This document shows positions 35,366 to 46,968 of a stretch of DNA of 64,000 nucleotides, in pieces; within the stretch, counting starts at the first letter, position 1; every line of letters begins with the position of its first letter. The notes under the pieces were generated by a model. It saw nothing but the letters and a program-made list of their open reading frames with translations, did no database searches and was not told the DNA's origin. The position numbers and the translations under genes were made by a program. The stretch is from Lactifluus volemus (taxonomy: Eukaryota > Basidiomycota > Agaricomycetes > Russulales > Russulaceae), in assembly GCA_022376515.1 (NCBI GenBank), contig WTXI01000004.1, positions 1,240,001 through 1,304,000 on the forward strand, read 5' to 3'.

Positions 35366-35563
35366 ATGATGTTTGTGAAAACTATCGTTGTTCTCGCTTT
35401 CGCGATTCTCAGTCTTGCCACCCCCATCGTCGACCGTATGTTTTTCCTGATTATCATGCCGTTGAACAAGCTCAATAGACTTCACCCAGGTGCTGCGGAG
35501 GTGGGCTCGGATTGTTTTAGCGACAATGAGTGTTACCCAAGTATCAAAGATTTGACCCAGTGA
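35366..35563 (+). CDS. hypervariable small secreted peptide 1
   Basis: Exons 35366-35435 and 35490-35563; 54-bp GT-AG phase-1 intron; 47 aa. Exon 1 is the constant leader (MMFVKTIVVLAFAILSLA, cleavage expected before TP). Exon 2 is the variable mature part, AAEVGSDCFSDNECYPSIKD then LTQ, with two Cys spaced C-x6-C that could form one disulfide. Another GT-AG intron (35566-35620) is likely just after the TGA, in the 3'UTR, and is conserved in the paralogues. Five paralogues lie in this window. Probably an extracellular effector-like or signalling peptide; it lacks the CaaX end of a mating pheromone and a KR/RR Kex2 site. Function unknown. Confidence 0.7.
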   Translation: MMFVKTIVVLAFAILSLATPIVDRMFFLIIMPLNKLNRLHPGAAEVGSDCFSDNECYPSIKDLTQ

Positions 35564-36138
35564 TGGTAATGTGCTCGTTCGATCGTACTGTTATTATTAG
35601 CTTAACAAATTTGTCTTTAGGAGAACTACCCATAATCATTTTACTCGACATAGTGTAGCCAGATGGTCAATCATTGGCATGAGAATTGATTCTAGGGGGA
35701 GGCAGAGGGAGGCAATGGCCCCTTCTTATATGCAATGGTGGTTTTTAATACAGTGTTTGCGTTCAAGAATAAAGTCTACACTTCGTTTTGATAAATCCAT
35801 CTGAGGGGACCATCTCTTTGCCTTGTGTGGACAATTGACTCGGGACGAAAAAAAGGACTTATGCTTCGTGTCGGGCAGGATTTTTCCAGAATGTACTTTA
35901 CGTATGAAATGGTGTGCATACTAACTGAAATGTCCCGGGCCATGCCTCAGTTCACTTGCGCACTATCAGCATAATGTCTGACCTGCTGAGCTAGTGACGG
36001 TGCATACATGGCCCTAAGGGCCCAATAAATGTAAACGACCATAAAAGAGGATATTGAAAATAAAGCCCATGTCCACGTGCATGCAAGAATGGCCGCACTT
36101 GTGTCAAAGTAGCTGTACTTGTAGTACAATCAACAGAA

Positions 36139-36690
36139 TCACTGGCAAGAGTACAGTTCCACATTGTGACCCTCAGAGCATACCAGGTCAAGTTTAGTTG
36201 CCATCAACGGGTCGGTAATAGTATGCTTTGCTCGCGTCAATCTGATGCGAGTCCCCGAGTTGTGGAAGTTTGGAGGCTGGACCGTGCGCGTGCGCACCGA
36301 CGAGAGAGAACGAGACAAACGAGCATTTCGGATGTCGATCTCGGGCAGTCGCACCAGCGTTTTTAACCACAAGTAGAATGTATTTCTAATTGACTCAACG
36401 GCCGGGTGTAACTGATCGATGAAGCGGGGCCCGATGGTGCCGTTGTGGAATGGCGGAACCAAGTCGATCTCGAGAGGCTCCACAAAAGATAGGTGCCACC
36501 TGGGATGTGAAAGAGGATACGGCAGGTGGAAGTCCCAGTTTGTGGAGGGAGTGACCGAGAGTCGCGACAGGTATGGTGAACAGGTCATAATGATAGAGCG
36601 CAGTGACAACCACAGGGATCTGGATCTGATGTGTTCTGAATGGGGGCAAAACTGCGGCTTTTTGTGGTGGTACAAGAATATCATCTCAGA
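36139..36690 (-). pseudogene. glycosyltransferase-derived relic downstream of peptide gene 1
   Basis: Starts with the GT8 N-terminal part (VTPSTNWDF region and, in another frame, ATLGHSLHKLGLPPAVSSF), passes IGPRFIDQ, then departs from the family into SIRNTFYLWLKTLVRLPEID. A 181-codon open frame survives here and in copies at 47484 and 63271. Lacks the DxD region, so it cannot be an active GT8. Confidence 0.5.
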
Positions 36691-36699
36691 TCAGAATTA

Positions 36700-39080
36700 C
36701 TTTTGATATGCCACTAGCACGGGGCGAAGGAGGAACGGAATGGACCAATGGACGACTCACAACATTTTATTAATAAAGTCATCGAGCGGTGTGGTGGTCT
36801 GGATGAAACCGCTGGTTCAGTCAGTGACAGTCAGGAAAGTCATCTGACCGATCAGCGACTGCAAACGACCGCGACTTCGTGACTCCAACCCCTGAGTCGC
36901 TGATGTAATGGGCGTGGCGACGAGCCGACGGCTGGTCTAGACTCCGAGACGCGCTACGTTCACGTGACTAGAAATGCCAACGTTGTTGGCTCTAACCTTG
37001 CTTGAAGGGACTGACGGTCACGCCCTGTATTGCAGACACTGTCTGACACAGATCTCTCCTTTTTCACTTTCAATCGAGACCGGTTGCGTTGTGCCAATTG
37101 AAACTTTTAGCCATCAACACCAAGGAATACGAGCACTTCTAGCTAATAATACTTTTGTTTCTGCTGTGTCGAGGGCTGTAGTTCACTGACATAGGAACAT
37201 GCCACAATAACAAAGGGGTTTGATATGTCTGCACGCAGTGTGCAAATTCAGTTGGCTCATGTCCCTTGTCTAACTCATCTATTATTTCTCTTGCCGTTGG
37301 CCATTTACTCTGGTTTCAGAACAAAAGCAATTCGTGCAGCAAGGCGGGCGCACGACCCTCACAGCTGGTAGCCCTGCATCCAATCCGCTCCCCAGCCATA
37401 CGCCTACCCGCCTGTTGATACCGGAAGGAGACCCCTGGGTATCAGTCCATCATCATCATTCTCCCAAGCACCATCCGCAGAAGGTAGCCGAGGCCGAGGC
37501 CGAGTTTTGTGATAAGAAGCGGTATCACCCGAAACTCAGCCTCCTGAGATTATTATCTGAAGGTATATGATTGGGAAAAAGAAATACCACTTTTGTCCAA
37601 GCGTTCTGCTTGAGCTTGCCACCAGTACTTGATTTCTGGCCTCAGCTCTTTTTTGTCTGCGCGTCATCGACCAAAGCGCTTGATTCCGTCGTCGCTGGCG
37701 GCGGTTTTTCCGCCACCCAAACTTACTGAACTGAAGTCTTGGCATTCGGAGATCAGAGACGTCGTCTACTGGAGAAAGAGTGAAGGAAACTCGATAGGAG
37801 TTGCATGCAAAGTGGTTGAATCGCGATGCTGGGAAGTGGTGTGCTTGGTGACAATGGGGCGGTATGCTTGCAGAGTATGTGATAAAGTGCGCAGATACAA
37901 CAATGACTCGAGAAACTTTGCCAATGAAAATCAACAGGAAACCAAGTCGGTCACTACGACTCGCACCTCGCAGCGGTCAAAAAGGAGCGAGGGACTTACT
38001 AAGCCATCAGACATTTTACGCTCTCCACAGACTTACAGCTCTGCCACATCTCTATTGCCTCGGAATGGATACCCGATGGGCTTTGTGTCTCCACCTTCGC
38101 GGAAATGGATATCCAACAATGGGTCCATCTGTGTTCGTGCTGCATTTGGAGAGCATGGCTCATCGGCCCTTGCGGACGCCGATGCGATCACATCGCCGAG
38201 GCTTTGGTCGTGACCACCACCTGCGTAGTACAGATACGTGTCCCAGCGGACACGCGGCCCGCAGTGCATATACGCTGGCAGTTTAGGCTCCGTCTCCACA
38301 GGTGGCTTGTTTTGCGTACTGTCTGCCAAGGTTTGAGACGTGCGATCTGAGCCGCGGGGGACGTACACGGAGTAGAAAGGAGATAGTTGTTGCTGTCGCA
38401 GGAAGCCAGCCGTCCCGGTCGTATTCCCACGCAAGGCGGCCTTCTTTCCCTCCCACCTGAGGATGCTCGTTAGGCGGGTTCACTCCTCATGTCCTCATCA
38501 AAACATGGCGCGGAAACATCATTTCGTGTGGGTAATTGGCAGCTTGGCATTGTGACTATAAGGGGGGAGATGAGGGGAATCGACAAGGAATACAATGTAA
38601 CGCTGTCGTGAGGCTTCACTGTATCACGGCTCGTGATCGTGCCAGGTATTGAGACAATTTTTTTTCTGACGAAATCACTGTTATGATGTGTCAGGGCAGT
38701 TGAGTGGTGGCGATGATAATCGTGATAAATAAATCCCAGTGCGCTTGCCTTCCTCGTAGGGCAGAAAGTTCAGAAATCGAGAGGCTGTACACAAATACAA
38801 CGTGTACTTCTGCCACTCTGATCATGACCACCAAGCGAGGAATGCAAGTCCGCGGGAGCATCGGAACTGGGCAAGACTCGAAGACCAGGTGTGGACATCA
38901 TGGCAGTATTTTCCCACAGTGCATGTGAGTCATTTACCTGTAAATAATTCCGGGAGAGAGGAGACCAACACTAGGAGCAGGCCAGGACAATACAAGTGCT
39001 CATACGTTACACAACCTCTCGTCAGAAGCCAGTGCCAACGTCAAAGTGGGCCAGTTGCACAAAGAGAACAGGGAGGTGAC
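36700..39080. other. array-interrupting segment, no supported gene
   Basis: Separates two array units and is not repeated elsewhere in the window. Several open frames of 70-190 codons on both strands (for example minus 38033-38434 and plus 37629-38213) lack recognisable domains or clear splicing. May be relics of one or two lost genes. Confidence 0.35.
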
Positions 39081-39089
39081 TGACCAAGT

Positions 39090-39560
39090 GGGTTGGAGAA
39101 CTTCTCTCCGTATCTGCCTTTGGAAGCAATGATTTCGCCGCATGCACCCCAACGTTGGAGTTCAAATGACGGTAAATCGAAGTAGGACCGGGCTGGGTAC
39201 CAACGTCGAGAAGGACGCAGACGTTGGGTTCGAGAATGGGACCAAAGGCGTTGAAGAACCAATAATGGGAGTTGATCTTCTTCTGATTCTTCTCTGTCAG
39301 GAAAAACATGATCTGCACCGGAACGATACTCATCTCAGAGCCCTCTATCTTATTGGATGGTGTGACGGAGAGTAAAAAAAAATATGAAGGTGACGGTGGA
39401 AAACGGTATGTGATACACGTACTCTGAGTGGTATATTCATATATATGGGCAACCACTGGCTTCCATTGACGATGTTGGTTGCGATCCCCTCTTGGTACGT
39501 GCCCATAGCTGCAATGATGCTGAGGGTTTGCAAGTTGACCTTCTGACGACCATCGTTAGC
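39090..39560 (-). pseudogene. chitin synthase relic
   Basis: Minus-strand pieces of the chitin synthase catalytic domain in order: [20 protein letters not shown], then [51 protein letters not shown], then [20 protein letters not shown]. The enzyme is a large plasma-membrane GT2 protein; only about 150 residues remain, with a frameshift between the TSIYRH and GACGE pieces and a broken region after VNG. The segment sits inside a unique insert of the array. Confidence 0.8.
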
Positions 39561-39569
39561 ATGGTTCTC

Positions 39570-41155
39570 TTCAAAGTTGCTGTCTCCTCACCGTCACGTC
39601 AGGATACAGTACCAGCTGGGCCTAATTTTCTTCACTCGCACGCAGACATTGAAGGAGAGACGTAAAGTAGTCACAAAACATACCCACTAAGGCGAGCGCA
39701 CATGGTTTTCATTGATTCAGAACAGTTATAAATGGCAGGTTAACGTAATATTACTGGCTGGGATGACCCAAAAAGGCTCAATGGATGACCGACAAAGGAA
39801 AAAGGTCACATGAAAGTTGATGAGAAACTTTACTGTACGTGTACAGGCGTGATTCCGCCATTGATACCTTGCTTTGCAAGGTAAGGGGACTTCGTAAATA
39901 GATTAGCTGTCACAAGATTGAACTTATCGATTCATCTGATAACATCATATCAGTGATTAATAAGCAGTTTTGGCATTCCCACGCGAAGTCGAAAGTCACG
40001 GTTGTTTTACAGTCACTGACCGGTCACTGACTAGTCATCAGGCGCGTGACCTGACTTTTGACTTCCGGTCAGTGACCGCACAACGGCCTCACAATCGTTT
40101 CACCCATTTGGTCACTCATTTCACATTGTAATAAGTAGCATTACTTAGCTATGAATTGACTACTTAAGTACTTCAAATACATCCTCGTCTGAGGAATCAA
40201 TTTTTGCCTTATTCTCATCATTCTTGCATGCCACATTCCCCTCATGTCCAGACTTGGAGTCCCAATAATGTTCTGCTGCTGCTGCCACTCTGGTCCTTCG
40301 AGTTGTGACGGGCTCAAGCCCCGAGTCTGTAACTGTAAGCGAGCAGAATGAGGCTCAAGCTATGTGAGCGAGCAATGAGACTCGGACTCCATAAGAGAGC
40401 ACTGGTTTCGTGATGCTGTGTGTACCGCCAGGGCCGTGTTTGATGTGAGAATAGTGAGATGTTGTGATGACAACGTGCTGTGGTGTATGAGCGCAAGCAC
40501 AGGCATAACGAGAGGCTTTGAAGGCGGTTGTGTTAGCAAGTAGTGTGGGCTCGAGCTGTGTTGAGCGAGTGGCTCGGCACCATTGGCACTGATGTGGTCG
40601 GAGGTTTGAAGCCAGCCGACTCAGAAGCAGTTGTTGGCTGTGCGAGAGGTGGTGATGTGCCCGCTGGGGGGCCTACCAGAGTGACCGGAGAGAGAGCCAC
40701 AGCTCCAGAGATAGAGGCGGTGGCAGAGGATGAATGGCCTGGGTATCAATACGACATCAGTGAGCTAGATCCTACACACTTGTCATAAGTCTAGCGCTAG
40801 CAGACCATTAACGACAATGCCAATGACACATTGACATACCTGAAGATAGATTTTCACTCGGGAAGCCAGATATCTCATGGGGGACTCCAGGGTGGAACAA
40901 CATAGATGGCTGTCTCAGTGGGCGAGCCGAAGCTCGAGCGGCTCAGAGCTCGAGCGAGCCATGTGGAGCCATGAGCTTAGCCGGTATCCGGTGCCCAGCT
41001 TGGCTCGGCTAATTTCGGCTCAGCATCATCGACTCAGTGGCTTGAAGCCGAGCCGCGGGCTCACAGCTGGACCTAGCTCACCCTACATCGAGCGCGGCAG
41101 CCTGGGATGCAACAGAGTCGAGGCGCTGCCAGTGTCCTTCGAGGTGATAACAGCA
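39570..41155. other. no supported gene; inverted-repeat-rich
   Basis: Contains a perfect 12-bp inverted repeat GTCACTGACCGG (40012-40023) / CCGGTCAGTGAC (40065-40076). The last 300 bp carry GAGCTCGAGC-type low-complexity sequence and the conserved peptide promoter block (41092-41150) with an octamer at 41127. Confidence 0.45.
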
Positions 41156-41355
41156 AACAGTTAAATACTTCAAGTACATTCTCGTAGGAGACATCCACTT
41201 TTGCCTCTTCTCTTCACTCAACCGCTATATTCTCCCACTTGTCCCAGCCAATTATTTATTCAAAAGTTGACCGGCTTCCCTTTTTCTCCATCCTTCACAA
41301 CCACTATATCCTCATCCTTCAAGTCCCAATTCAACTTGACTTTACTGTGGTGACA

Positions 41356-41553
41356 ATGATGTTTGTGAAAACTATCGTTGTTCTCGCTTTCGCGATTCTC
41401 AGTCTTGCCACCCCCATCTTCAACCGTATGTTTTTCCTGATCATCATGCCGTTGAACAAGCTCAATAGACTTCACCCAGGTGCTGCGGAGGTGGGCGACT
41501 CGTGTTACGCCGACAATCAGTGTTACCCAGGTATCAAAGATTTGACCCAGTGA
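41356..41553 (+). CDS. hypervariable small secreted peptide 2
   Basis: Exons 41356-41425 and 41480-41553; 54-bp phase-1 intron; 47 aa. The leader differs from gene 1 only in its last two exon-1 codons. Exon 2 gives AAEVGDSCYADNQCYPGIKD then LTQ, C-x6-C again, with about a dozen differences from gene 1 in the central 45 bp, while the intron differs by one base. That contrast is what one expects if the mature exon is under diversifying selection. Flanks, promoter block and 3'UTR intron are shared with gene 1, apart from the promoter insertion seen only there. Confidence 0.7.
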   Translation: MMFVKTIVVLAFAILSLATPIFNRMFFLIIMPLNKLNRLHPGAAEVGDSCYADNQCYPGIKDLTQ

Positions 41554-41559
41554 TGGTAA

Positions 41560-42050
41560 TGTGCTCGTTCGATCGTACTGTTATTATTAGCTTAACAAAT
41601 TTGTCTTTAGGAGAACTACCCATAATCATTTTACTCGACATAGTGTAGCCAGATGATCATTCATTGGCATGAGAATTAATTCTAGGGGGAGACAGGGAGG
41701 CAATGGCCCCTTCTTATATGCAATGGTGGTTTTTAATACAGTGTTTGCGTTCAAGAATAAAGTCCACATTTCGTTTTGATAAATCCATCTGAGGGGACCA
41801 TCTCTTTGCCTTGTGTGGACAATTGACTCGGGACGAAAAAAAAACTTATGCTTCGTGTCGGGCAGGATCTTCCCAGAATGTACTTGTACGTATGAAATGG
41901 TGTACATAAGTGTCCCGGACCATGCCTCAGTTCACTTGCGCACTATCAGCATAATGTCTGACCTGTTGAGCTAGTGACGGTGTATATATGGCCTTAAGGG
42001 CCCAATAAATGTAGACGAATATACAAGTGCCTAAGTAGTCACGGTGAACG
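41560..42050 (+). repeat. conserved 3' flank of peptide genes
   Basis: From the 3'UTR intron through AATAAAGTCCACATTTCGTT (a possible polyadenylation context) to GTCTGACCTG and beyond. Also present at 35566-36010, 46970-47380, 58520-59000 and 62770-63130. No gene in it. Confidence 0.7.
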
Positions 42051-42059
42051 ATGGCTTTA

Positions 42060-42340
42060 CTAGTAGTACGATCGACAAAATCCCTGGCAAGAGTGCAGTT
42101 TTACATTGTGAGCCTGCCATGTCAAGTTTTGTTGCCAACAATGGGCCGCGCCGATCCTTTTATGTAATATTCTTTGCCGAGTCAATCTGATGCGAGTCAC
42201 CGAGTTGTGGAAGTTTGAAGGCGAGATGGTGCGTGTGCGCAGATGACAGAGAACGGAAGACAGAGAACGAGACAAATGCGCTTTTCGGATGTCGATCTCG
42301 AGGCCCGGGCCGCTCACGGTTTTTAACGTTTTAATCACAA
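42060..42340 (-). pseudogene. glycosyltransferase-derived relic (3' part only)
   Basis: Matches the part after the GT8 segment in the relics at 36139 and 47484 (RKAHLSRSLSS, NFHNSVTRIRLTR, MATKLDL-type remnants). Frames broken; GT8 N-terminal part missing. Confidence 0.4.
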
Positions 42341-42344
42341 CTAC

Positions 42345-42790
42345 GGTGTACTCGCACTGGCCAGTGCAGTTGGTGTCTCATCTCGTTTCAGTCGTTTACG
42401 GGCTCCACTGACTCAACAAAAGCGATACTCGACAGCTTTTATCATTTTCCTAGAAAGGCAGTACCGCATCCCGACGCCGCTGATACATTCAAGTTATAAT
42501 GACTCATATACCCTACTTTGACAATTGGCCTAACCAGCAATTGCGGCAGCTCGCCCTGCTCAGGCTCAGGACCATCTGAAGTCTCTTCAATTTGAAACTC
42601 CAATAGTATCGGTCTCCCTGATAAACGGATGGCAGGCTGATACTCACTAGAACTTTCGAGTCAATCATCCCACGCACTGGGCCTGGGCCCTGGGAGAACC
42701 CCAACGGAGTACAAGAGTTTCAGATCGAGCGCGGCCGCGTTGGGGTGCAACAGAGTCGAGGGCTCTGTCCTCGACGTGATGACTTAGTTG
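42345..42790. other. array spacer
   Basis: No gene. Recurs in part at 61930-62370, including a promoter block near 42728-42780 that lacks the octamer present in the other peptide promoters. Confidence 0.45.
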
Positions 42791-42794
42791 ACCC

Positions 42795-43000
42795 TCGGAT
42801 CCTGCAAGGTCAGGTTTTGTTGCCATCAACGGGCCACGTAATATGCTTTGCTCGCGTCAATCTGGTGTGAATCACCGAGTTGTGGAAGTTTGGTGGCGAG
42901 AGCGTGCGCGTGTGCACAGACGAGAGAGAACGAGATGAGCGAGCTTTTAAAATGTTGGTCTCAGGCAGTCGCACCCGCGATTTTATCCACCACAAGTAAA
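42795..43000 (-). pseudogene. second short glycosyltransferase-derived relic
   Basis: Repeats the LSRSLSSVHTRT / NFHNSVIHTRLTRAKH stretch of the previous relic. Dead fragment. Confidence 0.35.
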
Positions 43001-43059
43001 ATCCACGATGTATGTCCCAATTGACCAGAGGACGAGAGGAATTGTAGTGTCTTTCTGAT

Positions 43060-43865
43060 GATCACAAGAGACTGAGGCAAGACTTTGTCTTTCGGTGGAA
43101 GGGGCCGGGCCAATGGGCTCCATGTTATTACAAGAGCAAACTCGTTATCTCAAAACGGCGGTGAATGAAAACAGACAAACGATTTTCAGAGGAATAACAA
43201 CGCAGGTTGCATGGCAGCTCATTGCTGGACTGAGTTTGCAAAAACATGAACGGCCTTTCGTTTCCGCTTTACCTACGATGTACTGACCTTTGAAAAGCAT
43301 TGCATGTGATCATTGCAATTTTAGAAAATAACACAGGGTCGGGAAGAAGGGTTAGTGGTAATAAACAAAAAACCCAAAGATGGACTAGGCTTCCTTTCTC
43401 AATGATTCTAGTCTGCGGAGCGGTCCATGGTGCAAGAGCACACTACTCGGACAGCAAGCACTCTCGCCAGACTCGGACTCCTAGCAGTATACATGCCATG
43501 GGCCTTGGCCTCCATCAGTTCACCGATGGCATCTCTTTGGTTTTTTTTTCTTTTGGGAATCTTTTCCTTCGCGGAATTCGTGGCCGCCCCGCACATCATG
43601 TCCCACTAGAGATGCATGTAGCACGAGCTCTCTCTTGCATGCGGCTCGGCTCTCTAATCGGATTAGACAGTCACATCAGAGCACCAAAAAAGATCACGCA
43701 ATGCGCCAACTGCAAAAAAACGGAACGTCAGAGAAATGGTCAGACACCTCTTCAATCTTACGCGGCGCAGCTTGCGTTCTGTGGCCAGGGGACAGCGTGA
43801 AATCGATCCCTAACAGTAATCTTTGTTGGAAACTGCTAACAGCTTATTACGACTCGTTTGATCAC
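43060..43865. other. duplicated non-coding block
   Basis: Very similar to 49470-50310. Open frames exist in both copies but are not conserved in frame, so I read it as non-coding or decayed beyond recognition. Confidence 0.45.
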
Positions 43866-43869
43866 GTAT

Positions 43870-44600
43870 GAAAAAAAAAACACCAAAATTAAAATTAGAT
43901 ACCACGATTTACGCAGGCAAGGTGGAGGGATGGAGGGTGGAAAGGTTTTACCTCCGCAGATTCCTCGCCACCAGGATCAAGACCACCTTCCTCTTCGGAC
44001 GACATGACGTCCTGGATGTCTTAAGCGTGGACCTCCTTCCTCGCCGCCACAACAACAAAATTCTTGCCGAGCGTGCGTCCGAGACCAAAATCGAGCGGGC
44101 GACCTTTCAAATCTGAGATGATCCCTCCGGCCTCTTGAACAAGTAAAGATCCCGGTGCGCGATCCTGCAACAGTCAGTGTAGCGGGAGGAAAGATACTGC
44201 TGTGAGTTTTGAGACGTTGAGAGAAACAAAAAAAATGTTGCAGACACGGGACGCACCCAGATATTTTCTTGGTAATTTGCGCCAGGTATGGGCAACCGCA
44301 GATACACTCCCCCACCTGCATCACCACGCACGAGCGCCGCATATTTTGCCTGCGGATCCATGCGCACAGGCTAAGCGCTCACACCGAGGCCCGCCGGGAC
44401 GCGCTTGTTGGTATCGAGCGCTGCGTGTCCCTTTTCGACCGATTCGAGGAAGGAGAGGTCCGGTAGGGTAATATTGGGAGGCATGTACAATCGAGAGCGT
44501 CGTCTCTGCTGCCAGCGTTCTTGTAGTTGCACCGTCGTCATCTGTGGGTTTAGAAGCGGTGGAGAATCGAGAGAGGGAGCTGGTACGCACCTTGTCCACG
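43870..44600 (-). pseudogene. 3'(2'),5'-bisphosphate nucleotidase (HAL2-like) relic
   Basis: Minus-strand exons resembling the inositol-monophosphatase-fold enzyme that hydrolyses PAP in sulfate assimilation: FLESVEKGHAALDTNKRVPA, an in-frame TAG, RMDPQAKYAALVRGDAG, LRLPIPGANYQENIW, a GT-AG intron of about 60 bp, APGSLLVQEAGGIISDLKGR, then PLDFGLGRTLGKNF. N-terminal half (metal-binding motifs) missing. Fused on its upstream side to a GT8 fragment. Confidence 0.75.
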
Positions 44601-44639
44601 CACGGCGACGAATAAAGCCCCTGTTTCCTGCTCTTGTTC

Positions 44640-45110
44640 CTGTTCCTGGTCTGGTTTAAAGTGTAGCTTGAAACCCAAGTTAACGTATATGTCCGGCACG
44701 GCGGCGAATGGAAAATGCAGGTCGAACAGCTTGTCAAAGTTGAGTCGCACGAGCATGTCCGCCTCAAGGTATACCACACAACGGACGCCGAGAAGTGTCA
44801 CGAGACCAGAGGTACTGTTTGGTGGGCCCAACCCCGGTGACGTTGTGGGGTGGCGGGATCAAGTCGATCTCAAGAGGCTCCCAACCCGCTGCGCGCGCGA
44901 TACAAAGTGGACAGGCAGAGAGCCGCCATGGGATGTGAAAGAGGATACGGGAGGCGGAAGTCCCAGTTTGTGCAGGGAGTGACCGAGAGTCGCGACAGGG
45001 ATGGTGTACATGTCATTATAGAGCGCAGTGACAACCGCACGGGAATGTGGATCGGATGTGTTCTGAATGGGGGCCCATGAAGCAAATTGCGGTTTTCTGT
45101 CACGGTGGTA
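44640..45110 (-). pseudogene. GT8 glycosyltransferase relic joined to HAL2 relic
   Basis: Pieces ALYNDMYTIPVATLGHSLHK, then CVVYLEADMLVRLNFDKLF and PFAAVPDIYVNLGFKLHF, with frame changes. After GFKLHF the sequence jumps into a Glu/Gln repeat and the HAL2-like relic, a junction shared with 50990-51060. Confidence 0.7.
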
Positions 45111-45119
45111 GTGCAAGAA

Positions 45120-46435
45120 TATCTTAGATCATCATTACATTTGATATGCCATCAGCACAGGGCGAAGGACGAACGGAAATGACCAAAGGGAGACTCACAA
45201 CATGAAAGTCGTCGAGCGGCCCTACAGGTTGAGAAGTGTTACTAGTAGCACCAAGCCCCTCTGCATCCAAGTTTCGTCCCCTATTCGAGGTTCGCGATTC
45301 GAGAAACCCATTGTCTTGCATAGCAATAGCAATTAAAATACGATGGTAATTATGGAGTGGTAGGGAGAAAGAATGCAATGCTCGCTTCAAGTGGCCCCCA
45401 ATCTCGCCCGGCCCATGGCCGGGCTCGGCCATGATCGCCATCGCCTATACGTCTGGCTTAAATACTTGCTGCTGCGGTCCGTGGCTGTTGATCCACAGGC
45501 GTCAACCAGTAAAGAACGCCTTGACCGGTCGCTTCCACTCGCTTGAACGAGTTGTATTTCACGAATTCCCATTCAGGGGTAACTCATTCCTGTACATACC
45601 CCCTATCACCCATTTGACCGTTCCCATCGCCGTTTTGTTGTCAACGTTCAAGTTTTGCCGATCATAAACGATAGTCTCCGTTCTGATGACTGATGAACAA
45701 TTGCTCTCGCGACAAACACCATCAGCTGACTAGATGCTCCGCACCATTGCAGCCACTTCTGTTGCTACTTAGCAACCATCTCTGGGCTCCGGATGGTTAC
45801 GGACAATACGCAACGATATTGTGATCAAGGCTTGATGACACTGTTCAGGAAAGAATAGAAAAGTAATTCAACTGCAGGTAATTTGATACATGCGCGCTCA
45901 GTAATATCATCACACTGGCAAGTCTGCTGGCGCTGGCAGATATGCTAGGTTCCTTAGCGGCCACGAGTCCGAGCGATGACAGTGTGAGTGAGAAATGTCC
46001 AGATAAAATTCCCTGAAATGTTATGCCGCGTAAGTTACATAGCGGTGCGAAGATCATCAGGAAGCCTGCACTCAACGTTTTTGGACAAGCTCGAGCTCGC
46101 CAAAAAGAGAAGGTAACAAAAGAACAAAAGGACACAAGTAACCTAAAATTAACCCAAAAGTTGCTCTCTGCTGTATTTTTAAAATGTAAAAATGCTAAAA
46201 AAAAAAGCAATGATTTTACGCCAAATAAATGCATAATATTCAGCATTTAAAATAAGTTTTTAGCGAGTCTTATGTAATATGCCTTGGAAGTTGGGTGGAA
46301 TGCTGTACACTGGCAATACTGTACTGCATCTACGAGTTCCACCGACTCCAGATCAGACTCCCTGAGCCGGCTATTCATTTGCGGGGTCAATCAGTCGTCC
46401 TGATCGCGGGCTCGCAACTGAGCCTAGCTCGCCCT
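45120..46435. other. array spacer
   Basis: No gene. Parallel to 56870-57930. Octamers at 45913 and 46308, both absent at the matching points of the second copy. Confidence 0.45.
45913..45920 (+). repeat. octamer, exact 6-bp gain
   Basis: This copy reads ATCATCAC-ACTGGC-AAGTCTGC where the parallel copy (57381) reads ATCATCACAAGTCTGC: an exact 6-bp difference at a CA dinucleotide. Confidence 0.85.
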
Positions 46436-46439
46436 AATC

Positions 46440-46507
46440 ATCAAGAAACCTGCACTAAACTGTTTTTCTCGAGCGAGTCCAAAAACGTTTAGTGCAGGTT
46501 TCCTGAT
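46440..46507. repeat. hairpin upstream of peptide gene 3
   Basis: Imperfect inverted repeat: left arm 46440-46467 (with AAACCTGCACTAAAC) and right arm 46481-46507 (with TTTAGTGCAGGTTT), loop about 13 nt. A third, direct-oriented arm lies near 46059. The same three-arm arrangement occurs at 57543 and 57937-58004, about 250-320 bp before a peptide gene. Confidence 0.7.
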
Positions 46508-46526
46508 ATCGGAAGAGTCGAGGCTC

Positions 46527-46534
46527 TGCCAGTG
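46527..46534 (-). repeat. octamer in promoter block, exact 6-bp gain
   Basis: GCTCT-GCCAGT-GTCCTC here, against GCTCTGTCCTC in the related blocks at 42762 and 62343: exactly six bases more. Confidence 0.85.
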
Positions 46535-46755
46535 TCCTCAACATGATAACAACGGACAGTTAAATACTTCAAGTGCACACTCATAAAAGGCATCGACCTT
46601 TGCCTCTTCTCTTCACCCAACTGCTGTGTTCTCCCACTTGTCCCGACCAATTACTTGTTCAAACGTTGACCCGCTTCCCTTTTTCTTCGTCGCTTCACAA
46701 CCGCTGTATCCTCATCCTTCAAGTTCCAATTCGACTTAACTTCACTGTGGTGACA

Positions 46756-46968
46756 ATGATGTTTGTGAAAACTATTGTTGTTCTCGCTTTCGCGATTCTC
46801 AGTCTTGCCACCCCCATCGTCGACCGTATGTTTTGTCTGATTATAATGCCGTTGAACAAGCTCAATTGATTTCACGCAGGTGATGCGGAGCCGGGACCGC
46901 CGGCCGTCCCTCGTCAGTGTGACAGTACCGAAAGTGGGTGTTCGGACGGCGTTCTCTTGCTCCCTTAG
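46756..46968 (+). CDS. hypervariable small secreted peptide 3
   Basis: Exons 46756-46825 and 46880-46968; 54-bp phase-1 intron; 52 aa. Constant leader MMFVKTIVVLAFAILSLA. The mature exon starts DAEPGPPAVPRQCDSTESGC and ends SDGVLLP, with C-x6-C spacing again but otherwise unlike genes 1 and 2; the stop is a TAG (46966-46968) before the point where the KDLTQ end would lie. Closest to gene 4 at its AEPGP start. Promoter block, leader and intron conserved. Confidence 0.68.

Larger units (their letters stand above)
43060..46968 (+). repeat. array unit, first copy
   Basis: Direct repeat with 49470-58518 once the copia element (51142-56456) is removed. Order: non-coding block, HAL2-like relic, GT8 relic, spacer, hairpin, peptide gene. 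Confidence 0.8.

Noticed and set aside
43427..43609. Plus-strand frame with hydrophobic stretches as a membrane protein
   Set aside because: Not conserved in frame in the duplicate at 49836-50040 and no start or splice context.
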